The notes beneath the pieces are model-generated. The model saw only the letters and a list, made by a program, of their open reading frames with translations. It had not been told where the DNA came from and did no database searches. From NCBI GenBank assembly GCA_903840235.1, contig CAIMFE010000076.1, positions 1 through 6,735 of the forward strand: DNA of 6,735 bases, written 5' to 3'. The first letter of the stretch is position 1, and the number at the start of each line of letters is the position of its first letter. The DNA comes from an uncultured Opitutia bacterium. Lineage in GTDB: Bacteria > Verrucomicrobiota > Verrucomicrobiia > Opitutales > UBA953. Position numbers and translations under genes: made by a program. This document shows positions 1 to 5,475 of this stretch, piece after piece.

Positions 1-361
1 ACTCGTGAATATTTAACGGCGGATAAATAAAACAAACACCTGTGTGCACGGTGTGTTCGCGTCCGGATAAGCTTCGAAGCATTTCACGTGATTCGTCTAA
101 GTTCGCGGGCTTATTCAAAACGCGATCACCCAATGCTACCGTGGTATCCGCACCTAAGATAAAAGCGTGTGGATGTAGTTTGGAAACGGCGTCAGCTTTG
201 ATTCGCGCATTATGCAAAACCATGTCGCGAGGATTACTCGTCGGGTCCTCGTGTTCGGTGACTTGGGAGACTACGATTTTATGAGGAATGCCGGCTTCGT
301 TCAGTAATTCAGTGCGACGCGGTGAGCCCGAAGCTAGAATAAACTGAATCGGTTCGCTCAC
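1..361 (-). CDS. maf: Maf-family nucleoside triphosphate pyrophosphatase, 3' end cut by window edge
   Basis: This is the N-terminal 120 residues of a Maf/YhdE/YceF protein (usual length about 190-200), so about 70-80 residues lie beyond the left edge. Family members hydrolyse non-canonical or excess NTPs (dTTP/UTP or m7GTP, depending on clade) to NMP and PPi in the cytosol. Seen directly: the nucleotide-binding motif ILASGSPRR at residues 8-16, QVTE at 34-37, an N-x-R-x-K helix near 51-55, ILGADTTV at 68-75 with the presumed catalytic Asp72, LNKP at 82-85, and SGREHTVHTGV at 99-109. The start is a GTG at 361. The hemH stop codon sits in the same frame two codons upstream and the next Met is residue 47, beyond the essential motif, so GTG is the only reasonable start. 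No Shine-Dalgarno is visible, and translation is probably coupled to hemH. The substrate clade cannot be decided from this fragment. Confidence 0.93.
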   Translation of the reverse strand, partial: MSEPIQFILASGSPRRTELLNEAGIPHKIVVSQVTEHEDPTSNPRDMVLHNARIKADAVSKLHPHAFILGADTTVALGDRVLNKPANLDESREMLRSLSGREHTVHTGVCFIYPPLNIHE

Positions 362-367
362 TCGCGC

Positions 368-1393
368 TTAGTGGTGACTCGGTTTCCAACGCACCACACG
401 GTCGGCCAAGTATTTCACGTAAACATCTTGATCATTCAAACAAGGAATCTGTTCAAACGATTCGCCACCCGCGTGCATAAAATCCTCTTTACCCTCTTCG
501 CTGATTTCTTCGATGGTTTCTAGGCAATCGGCGGTGAAAGCTGGGCACATCACGAGAAGTTTTTTCACACCTTCGTTAGGCAAAGCTTCTAATCTTTCAT
601 CCGTGTAAGGTGGGACCCATTTTTCTGGTCCGAAACGAGATTGGAATGCGACTTCGACTTGTTCAGGACGTAGACCGGCAGCTGCGGTGAAGAGACGCGT
701 GGTTTCGACGCACTGATGTTTATAGCAGGTCGCGTGGCAAGGGCTGGCGACGGCACAGCAATTAGGGACCTTGGTGCAATGAGCTTTAGACGGATCGCCT
801 TTACGCAAGTGTCGCTCGGGCACGCCGTGATAGGAGAAAAGTAATTTGTCGAAAGGCTTATTTAACCAAGGCTTAGCAGACTCGACCAAGGCTTGAATAT
901 AAGCGGGGTCATTAAAGTAAGGTTGCAGAACGTGATACTTTAAATCGGGAGCGAGGCGTTTGAGTTCTTCTTGAATTTTAACAACAACCGTTTCGTAAGA
1001 AGACATCGCGTAGTGCGGGTACTGGGGCATGACGAACAAATCATCGATGCCTAGATCGATAACCTTTTGGACGGCTTCAGCGCAGGAAGGTGTTCCATAG
1101 CGCATGCCCGTGATGACAGGAAGACCCGTAACTTTTTCTAATTTCGCGCGAAGCTTTTCGGTCGTTACTAATAATGGTGCACCTTCAGGTGTCCAAACTG
1201 TCGCATAAGCGGCGGCGGATTTTTTAGGGCGAGTACGAAGGACGATACCTTCGAGGAGAGCGAAACGGAAAGCGGCTGGATAATCGATGACGCGTTCGTC
1301 GCCGAGAAATTCTCGCAAATAATTTCGGACATCGGGTACGGAGGTACTTTTTGGTGAGCCTAAATTGAGGATTAAAATTCCTTTGCGAGACAT
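368..1393 (-). CDS. hemH: Ferrochelatase with internal cysteine cluster (probable [2Fe-2S] type)
   Basis: A 341-residue ferrochelatase that inserts Fe2+ into protoporphyrin IX to give protohaem, normally at the inner face of the cytoplasmic membrane. Seen: N-terminal ILILNLGSP (6-14), YPHYAMSSYETV (125-136), catalytic-site SYHG with His189 followed by VPERHLRKGDP, FQSRFGPEKWVPPYTDE (250-266), and the C-terminal CPAFTADCLETIEEI (283-297) that carries the conserved acidic residues. Between the catalytic His and the QC element there is a cysteine-rich insert with Cys206, 212, 213, 219, 223 and 228. This resembles the internal-segment [2Fe-2S] ferrochelatases described for Myxococcus xanthus and unlike the C-terminal cluster of other ferrochelatases. 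Cluster binding is inferred. The ATG at 1393 gives the usual N-terminus. There is no Shine-Dalgarno in the 30-base gap after hemE. The gene lies in the hemF-hemE-hemH-maf operon and shares a frame with maf across a 6-base gap. Confidence 0.97.
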   Translation of the reverse strand: MSRKGILILNLGSPKSTSVPDVRNYLREFLGDERVIDYPAAFRFALLEGIVLRTRPKKSAAAYATVWTPEGAPLLVTTEKLRAKLEKVTGLPVITGMRYGTPSCAEAVQKVIDLGIDDLFVMPQYPHYAMSSYETVVVKIQEELKRLAPDLKYHVLQPYFNDPAYIQALVESAKPWLNKPFDKLLFSYHGVPERHLRKGDPSKAHCTKVPNCCAVASPCHATCYKHQCVETTRLFTAAAGLRPEQVEVAFQSRFGPEKWVPPYTDERLEALPNEGVKKLLVMCPAFTADCLETIEEISEEGKEDFMHAGGESFEQIPCLNDQDVYVKYLADRVVRWKPSHH

Positions 1394-1423
1394 AGGTTGA
1401 GAAAGTCAGGAGCGAGCCGAAAG

Positions 1424-2455
1424 TCAAACGCCTGAATGAACAACTGTATCTAAAACTGCGGCTAAAGTATCGATTTGGGCATCGGGGGTGATGCCATGAC
1501 CCAGATTAAAGATATGTCCGAGATCGCCCGCATTATCGTTCAGGATTTTTTGGGTTTCTTGAATGGCGACATCGGGCTTCCCGATGATGAATTCAGGATT
1601 CAAATTACCTTGAATACAAATGGGACGATCGACCAAAGCACGTACTTTTGAAATTGGCATCGTCCAATCCACCCCGAGGCAAGGTACGCCAGTTTTCGCT
1701 AAAGCAGCAGCATCGGCCGACTTACCTTTAGCATAAAGAATGATGGGGGCTTGCGGTGGAAGCAGTGCGATTACTTCGCGGATGTAGCGTAGAGAAAATT
1801 CTTCATAATCTTTTCCTTCTAAGACACCGGCCCAGCTATCAAAAATCTGGATGGCATCGGCGCCCGCTAAAAGTTGTTCTTTTAAATAACCTGCGACTGT
1901 TTGAGTGAGAACATTTAAAATCTGGTGAACAAACTTAGGGTTCGTTTTGACCAAAGATTTCATTTTGGGAAATTCTTCTGATCCCCCACCCTCCACGAGG
2001 TAACAAGCGAGTGTCCAAGGCGAACCGGCAAATCCGAGGAGTGCTTTATTCGTTCCCAATTCTTTTCTTAATAATCTTAAAGCCTTATAAACATAATCTA
2101 AACGTTCGATGGCACCGGCGGGTTGTAACAAAGCTAAATCATTTTCGGTCTGCAGCGATTTCTCCATGGCGATACCGCCTTCATCACGAAAGCGATAACC
2201 GATACCGAGTGCTTCGGGGATGACTAAAATATCACTGAAAAGAATCGCAGCGTCTAATTGCGCGAAACGACGCAAGGGCTGTAAAGTAACCTCGACGGCT
2301 AAATCAGGCGTGCGCACCATCGTAACGAAGTCCGACTGCGCTTTAAGTTTCCGGTACTCGGGTAAATAACGACCCGCCTGACGCATAATCCAGACGGGGG
2401 GGCGACCGTGAGGGAGGCGATGGAGGGCAGCTAAAAATCGATCGCGGGAATTCAT
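1424..2455 (-). CDS. hemE: Uroporphyrinogen decarboxylase
   Basis: A 343-residue enzyme, typical in length, that removes four acetate carboxyls from uroporphyrinogen III to form coproporphyrinogen III in the cytosol without a cofactor. Both family signatures are present: PPVWIMRQAGRYLPEY at 19-34, with Arg25 and Arg29 that bind substrate carboxylates, and GFAGSPWTL at 141-149. The invariant Asp75 (in ILFSDIL), Tyr152, Ser207 (in FDSWAG) and His320 (in NLGHGITP) are all in place, so the enzyme should be active. The ATG at 2455 has an AGGAG three bases upstream that overlaps the hemF stop codon. Start and stop lie in the same frame, separated by six bases, which fits translational coupling with hemF. 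Its product is the substrate of HemF, encoded immediately upstream, so gene order is reversed relative to the reaction order. Confidence 0.98.
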   Translation of the reverse strand: MNSRDRFLAALHRLPHGRPPVWIMRQAGRYLPEYRKLKAQSDFVTMVRTPDLAVEVTLQPLRRFAQLDAAILFSDILVIPEALGIGYRFRDEGGIAMEKSLQTENDLALLQPAGAIERLDYVYKALRLLRKELGTNKALLGFAGSPWTLACYLVEGGGSEEFPKMKSLVKTNPKFVHQILNVLTQTVAGYLKEQLLAGADAIQIFDSWAGVLEGKDYEEFSLRYIREVIALLPPQAPIILYAKGKSADAAALAKTGVPCLGVDWTMPISKVRALVDRPICIQGNLNPEFIIGKPDVAIQETQKILNDNAGDLGHIFNLGHGITPDAQIDTLAAVLDTVVHSGV

Positions 2456-2458
2456 ACG

Positions 2459-2463
2459 CTCCT
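2459..2463 (-). promoter_or_regulatory. Ribosome binding site of hemE overlapping the hemF stop
   Basis: On the minus strand the junction reads TAGGAGCGTATG: the hemF stop TAG is the first part of an AGGAG, which ends three bases before the hemE ATG. It is the only convincing Shine-Dalgarno in the window, although its spacing is short. A ribosome terminating on hemF would already be on the hemE site. Confidence 0.6.
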
Positions 2464-3343
2464 ATACCCAATCTCTTGGTTTGAGATAATGCGAGAGAAG
2501 TTTTGCTTCAGCGGTGCCTTCGGCTGGTTGATGGCCGTAAACCCAGCGAACTAAGGGTGGCAGAGACATTAAAATAGATTCGGTACGACCCCCTGATTGA
2601 AGTCCGAAGATGGTACCGCGATCCCAGACTAAATTAAATTCAGCGTAACGTCCGCGGCGAATTTCTTGCCAGGTTTTTTCTTTTTCGGAGTACGGTAAGG
2701 ATTTTCGACGGTCGAGAATCTCGCAATAAGCTGGGCCGAAGGCGTTACCTACTTTTTGCATGAGGGCGAAGGCGTTTTCGAATCCACCTTCGGTAAAATC
2801 ATCAAAGAATACGCCACCTACGCCGCGTTGTTCTTGGCGATTTTTAAGATAAAAATAGTCATCACAATTTTTCTTAAACTTAGGATAATGATTTCCGGTC
2901 GCTTGTGCTGAGGCTTGGTGCCAACTCACGACGTCATCGTCGAAGCCGTAGTAAGGCGTTAAATCAAAACCACCACCGAACCACCAAACAGGGGAAGGCC
3001 CATCAGTGCAGAAGAAACGCACGTTCATGTGGGCGGTTGGACAATAAGGATTTAAAGGATGTTGAACGACGGATACGCCCATCGCGCGGAATGAGCGGCC
3101 CGTTAATTCGGGTCGGGTAAGCGTAGCCGATGGGGGCAGTGCATGGCCTTTAACATCGGAAAAGGCGACTCCACCTTTTTCGATGACTTGACCGTTGGAG
3201 ATGGTACGTGTTTGACCGCCACCACCTTCAGCTCGTTGCCACTGATCTTCTTTAAAACGACCGACGCCATCAACGGACTCCAATTGCGCGCAGAGGCGAT
3301 TTTGGAGGTCGAGCAAATAGTTGCGGACCGTTTCTGGATTCAT
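2462..3343 (-). CDS. hemF: Oxygen-dependent coproporphyrinogen III oxidase (start revised to ATG at 3343)
   Basis: A 293-residue HemF that oxidatively decarboxylates coproporphyrinogen III to protoporphyrinogen IX using O2, in the cytosol as a dimer. It can be followed almost end to end against E. coli HemF as remembered: [17 protein letters not shown] (10-26), AEGGGGQTR (38-46), [15 protein letters not shown] (77-91), [17 protein letters not shown] (95-111), [16 protein letters not shown] (119-134), [13 protein letters not shown] (171-183), [22 protein letters not shown] (235-256) and the terminal RDWV. An in-frame TTG at 3391 would add 16 residues. It was rejected because the ATG at 3343 matches the E. 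coli N-terminus and because a good promoter lies between the two starts. The odd point is Asn168, where a conserved histidine (E. coli His175) is expected, and Asn159 where Trp is usual. The gene is first in the hemF-hemE-hemH-maf operon. HemF use implies aerobic haem synthesis. Confidence 0.97.
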   Translation of the reverse strand: MNPETVRNYLLDLQNRLCAQLESVDGVGRFKEDQWQRAEGGGGQTRTISNGQVIEKGGVAFSDVKGHALPPSATLTRPELTGRSFRAMGVSVVQHPLNPYCPTAHMNVRFFCTDGPSPVWWFGGGFDLTPYYGFDDDVVSWHQASAQATGNHYPKFKKNCDDYFYLKNRQEQRGVGGVFFDDFTEGGFENAFALMQKVGNAFGPAYCEILDRRKSLPYSEKEKTWQEIRRGRYAEFNLVWDRGTIFGLQSGGRTESILMSLPPLVRWVYGHQPAEGTAEAKLLSHYLKPRDWV

Positions 3344-3456
3344 AGTGCAATTTAGAGGGGGCTGGACATAAAGGTCAATGATACCCAGCAAACAAAGAAC
3401 GAATCCTTATCCGAGCCCCGATTAATCCTACTATTTCAATCGATGAATCCTGAAAC
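3330..3456. repeat. Inverted repeat formed by the first 14 bases of the two divergent genes
   Basis: The minus-strand gene hemF begins ATGAATCCAGAAAC (3343-3330) and the plus-strand gene begins ATGAATCCTGAAAC (3443-3456). The arms match at 13 of 14 positions and face outwards across a 99-bp intergenic region, so both proteins start M-N-P-E-T. The bases just outside the arms, on either side, do not continue the match. The meaning is unknown: a preferred translation-start context, a shared regulatory site, or chance. Confidence 0.6.
3349..3378 (-). promoter_or_regulatory. Predicted sigma70-type promoter of the haem operon
   Basis: On the minus strand a -35 box TTGACC (3378-3373, 5/6 to consensus) and a -10 box TAAATT (3354-3349, 4/6) are separated by 18 bases. 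Initiation about seven bases past the -10 box would fall at or next to the A of the hemF ATG (3343), predicting a leaderless or nearly leaderless mRNA. This agrees with the lack of any Shine-Dalgarno ahead of hemF. Based on box matching only. Confidence 0.5.
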
Positions 3457-4117
3457 AAAATTACTGGGTCTACTTATTTTAATGGGGATATTTGCGGGGC
3501 TGAGTCCTTGGCTGGCGTGGCGAAAAATTCAGGCCCTCGAGAAAAAACATGGTTCAAAAATTTTAGTTCGCGGAATTACAGGCGAACAAGCCGCGAAGAT
3601 TATTCTTCTACGTGGCGGAGTCTCCCAAGTGAATGTGGATGAAACTTGGGTCATATTTTCGAATCAATACTCCGCTCACGAACCGGCGATTAAACTATCG
3701 AGTGAAGTCTATTATGGTAAGAGACTTTTTGATATAGCGAGAGCGGCGCGATTAGCGGGCCACGCTTTACAGCATCGGGATCGACTGTACGGAAAGTTAA
3801 GTGCCTGGGAATCGTTGATTATTTTCTGGGGCAATACATGGCCACTTTTCATTCTTCTATCGCTGTTAGGTAAGTCACGATTCTTGAGCGCCGTTGTTGT
3901 ATTTGCGGTGATCACAACATTTTTGATGGTGATGCATTTTCTTAAATACTCACAGATTCGCGATGCTGCTGCACGGGGAGAAATCGTTCTCACCGAAGCC
4001 AAACTCCTGGAAGGACATCCAGCCGAAGAGATTGATGCCGCCTTTAAGGCCGCCTGTTTAGATTATTTGGCCCTGCCGTACACCAGAACATGGTGGCGAT
4101 GGATGTTTTTTAGGTGA
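3443..4117 (+). CDS. YugP-like (Zn_peptidase_2 family) membrane protein with degenerate zinc site
   Basis: A 224-residue protein with the layout of B. subtilis YugP-type putative zinc metallopeptidases. It has an N-terminal membrane helix (about 7-25), GITGEQAAKIIL with RGGVSQVNV (44-65), LSSEVYYGKRL (85-95), the metal-site helix AARLAGHALQH (101-111), two membrane helices (about 124-142 and 147-166), and a C-terminal helix with AAARGE...AFKAACLDYLA (175-210). In the family the metal-site helix reads A-A-H-E-A-G-H-A-[IL]-Q. Here the first zinc His and the catalytic Glu are Arg103 and Leu104, while His107 is kept. The acidic residue expected after the last membrane helix also appears to be replaced, around Lys168. 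Peptidase activity is therefore unlikely, although the reading frame and fold-defining segments are intact. The start ATG has no Shine-Dalgarno; a weak TACTAT (3429-3434) could be its -10 box. It is divergent from hemF. The in vivo role is unknown. Confidence 0.85.
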   Translation: MNPETKLLGLLILMGIFAGLSPWLAWRKIQALEKKHGSKILVRGITGEQAAKIILLRGGVSQVNVDETWVIFSNQYSAHEPAIKLSSEVYYGKRLFDIARAARLAGHALQHRDRLYGKLSAWESLIIFWGNTWPLFILLSLLGKSRFLSAVVVFAVITTFLMVMHFLKYSQIRDAAARGEIVLTEAKLLEGHPAEEIDAAFKAACLDYLALPYTRTWWRWMFFR

Positions 4118-4135
4118 ACTTTAAGGAAATTAGTG

Positions 4136-4144
4136 TGTTATAGT
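4136..4144 (+). promoter_or_regulatory. Possible extended -10 promoter for the gene at 4158
   Basis: The bases TGTTATAGT contain a TGn extension followed by TATAGT (5/6 to the -10 consensus). No good -35 box is seen, which an extended -10 can tolerate. Initiation near 4151 would leave a leader of about seven bases before the ATG, again without a Shine-Dalgarno. Confidence 0.35.
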
Positions 4145-4157
4145 AGTATCTATCTTT

Positions 4158-4787
4158 ATGAATAAAAACGGATTATTTTGGATACTCACCCTCTTAGTAG
4201 TAGCAGGCGGCGGTTACTTAGTTGCGAAATTTATTAACCCTGAAGGCACGCCCGTGAGCACGTCGCCCTCAAAGACGAAAGTTGAAGCCACCCATGCGAA
4301 TGAGGTTTCTCGTTCTATGGCTCGTCCTGCTAACGATTTAAAACTCGATACTAAAAATAATATTAAGCCGGACCCAGTGGGGGAGCCTACCAGTAAAGCG
4401 GCTACCAAAGAAGCCCTCGAAGAAAAGTATAAAAATTTTCGCGAAGAAGGACGCAAAAGTTTTGAAGAGGCCGTGGGCGCAAATTGGGGTCGGCTACGTA
4501 AGGTGATGGAAGCGAATCCTGAAATTCAACAACTCTGGATGCAACAGCGTGAGCTTCGCGACAAGTGGGCGACGATGAGCGACGAAGAAAAGCCGGCGGC
4601 GCTGGAGCAAATGACCGCCTTGAGAGAAAAAGGTCTGGGATTAATCAAAGCAGAATTTGCGAAACCTGAAACGACTGAGCCTGCGGCAGCACCTGCAAAT
4701 TCAGGCACAGCCGAGCCGATGCCGGCCCCGGAGCCCACCGCGGAAGGCCCAGCACCTAACGCCCCGCCCCCTGCCGTTATTCAGTAA
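4158..4787 (+). CDS. Hypothetical single-pass membrane-anchored protein with helical core and Pro/Ala tail
   Basis: A 209-residue protein of unknown function. Seen: a short basic N-terminus and one hydrophobic helix (6-24, with GGG at 17-19), which probably acts as an uncleaved anchor with the rest outside the cytoplasm. A polar, Ser/Thr/Lys-rich linker (28-82) follows, then a charged helical region (83-167) that may form coiled coil, and a low-complexity Ala/Pro/Glu tail (168-209). The core phrase RLRKVMEANPEI (112-123) resembles, in position and pattern, the R-K-A-x-x-x-x-P-E-[VI] segment of the three small secreted proteins that follow, so it may be a distant relative, though it lacks their V-P-G-V motif. 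It begins 40 bases after the YugP-like gene and may be co-transcribed with it or use its own extended -10 promoter. No terminator is evident after it. GCG/GCC alanine codons are commoner here than in the next two genes. Confidence 0.75.
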   Translation: MNKNGLFWILTLLVVAGGGYLVAKFINPEGTPVSTSPSKTKVEATHANEVSRSMARPANDLKLDTKNNIKPDPVGEPTSKAATKEALEEKYKNFREEGRKSFEEAVGANWGRLRKVMEANPEIQQLWMQQRELRDKWATMSDEEKPAALEQMTALREKGLGLIKAEFAKPETTEPAAAPANSGTAEPMPAPEPTAEGPAPNAPPPAVIQ

Positions 4788-4906
4788 ATTAAGTCTTAAT
4801 ACCTAGTTCCTGAGACCGTAATCTATACTAGGGCGCTTATTAATTTTTAAGTTTTCATGAAACTCTCGACAGACTTAGGTGTTTTATAGATGAATATCCC
4901 CTCCCC

Positions 4907-5347
4907 ATGAAATCCAAATTCCTCCTCCTCTCACTCCTTGCTGCTGCCGGCTTAATGGCTGCAGACGCTCCAGCGGATGCTCCTGCTGGCACTCCTCCAC
5001 CTCCTGCTAAAGGTGAAAAAGGCTCAAAGCCTGAAAAGTCTGAAGGCAAAAAAGGTGCAATGCCAGAAGTTCCAGGCGTTAGCAAAGAAGAGATGCAAAA
5101 GTATCAAGCCGCACGTAAAGCTGCTGCTGAAACTCCTGAAGTGAAGGCTGCTAAAGATAGCAAAGATAAGAAAGCTTACTACGAAGCACTCAATGCTGCC
5201 ATTGTTAAAGCTGATCCTTCCTTAGCTGAAGTTGCCAAGAAAGTGGACGACTTCATGAAGACCAAGAGCAAAAAGTCCAAAGCTCCTAAGAAGACCGAGG
5301 GTGATGCAACCGCTGCTGCTACTGCTGCCGCAACTGAAACCAAGTAA
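4907..5347 (+). CDS. Small secreted Ala/Lys-rich protein, tandem family member 1
   Basis: A 146-residue protein not recognised as any named family. Seen: a Sec signal peptide (K2, K4, then a Leu/Ala core to Met17, with cleavage probable after Ala18 or Ala19), a Pro/Ala/Lys-rich linker with a PPPP run (30-33), then the motif VPGVSKEEMQKYQAAR (55-70), TPEV (76-79), an Ala/Lys helix, KADPSLAEVAKKVDDFM (101-117), a basic stretch rich in Lys (118-129), and an Ala/Thr tail. The VPGVS and P-x-L-x-x-V-A-K-K blocks recur in the next gene and, more weakly, in the third. It is likely periplasmic or secreted. GCT, CCT and AAG codons dominate, and a strong terminator follows; both suggest high expression. 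The ATG has no Shine-Dalgarno but is preceded by AATATCCCCTCCCC. The role is unknown. Confidence 0.85.
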   Translation: MKSKFLLLSLLAAAGLMAADAPADAPAGTPPPPAKGEKGSKPEKSEGKKGAMPEVPGVSKEEMQKYQAARKAAAETPEVKAAKDSKDKKAYYEALNAAIVKADPSLAEVAKKVDDFMKTKSKKSKAPKKTEGDATAAATAAATETK

Positions 5348-5349
5348 AA

Positions 5350-5367
5350 TAGCCTAAATTTAGGCTA
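5350..5367. repeat. Perfect 18-bp palindrome after family member 1
   Basis: TAGCCTAAATTTAGGCTA is a perfect palindrome starting three bases after the stop codon and ending five bases before the intrinsic terminator stem. It has no loop of its own, so it would fold with the central bases unpaired, or could be a protein-binding dyad. It may protect the 3' end or block ribosomes from the terminator. Confidence 0.6.
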
Positions 5368-5372
5368 ACATC

Positions 5373-5406
5373 AAAGACCCCCGGTTAATTTCGGGGGTCT
5401 TTTTTT
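5373..5406 (+). terminator. Rho-independent terminator of family member 1
   Basis: AAAGACCCCCG (5373-5383) pairs perfectly with CGGGGGTCTTT (5392-5402) around an 8-base loop, and is followed by a run of seven T (5400-5406). It is a textbook strong terminator and separates family member 1 from member 2. Confidence 0.95.
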
Positions 5407-5475
5407 GTCATTATCGGTCAATTAAGCAGAAATTGTGGACAAATCTGAGAAATTTATTTTCTTTAATATTCCCCT

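Noticed and set aside
3038..3043. Cys-Pro haem-regulatory motif in HemF (Cys101-Pro102), with another in HemH (Cys283-Pro284).
   Set aside because: Single CP pairs; the HemH one is part of the conserved C-P-x-F element of ferrochelatases, and nothing else suggests haem sensing.
3344..3391. N-terminal extension of HemF from a TTG at 3391 (16 extra residues).
   Set aside because: The ATG at 3343 fits the known N-terminus of the family, and a promoter lies inside the would-be extension.
3712..4002. Minus-strand frame of 96 codons inside the YugP-like gene.
   Set aside because: No recognisable domain, no start signal, and it opposes a gene with family-level similarity along its whole length.
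4824..4829. TATACT as a -10 box for family member 1.
   Set aside because: No acceptable -35 box or TGn extension at usual spacing; TCGACA at 4866-4871 is also mis-spaced (13 bases) from TATAGA at 4885-4890, so no promoter is called.
4802..4832. CCTAGT...ACTAGG inverted repeat as a terminator for the gene ending at 4787.
   Set aside because: Only six pairs around a 19-base loop and no following T run.
4858..4890. Tiny open frame of ten codons beginning MKLSTD upstream of member 1.
   Set aside because: The start resembles member 2 (ATGAAACTC) but it ends at once and has no further similarity; likely chance.
5257..5347. Histone H1-like or nucleoid protein reading of the Lys/Ala-rich tail of member 1.
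   Set aside because: The protein and its paralogues begin with clear Sec signal peptides, so they are expected outside the cytoplasm; the resemblance is compositional.
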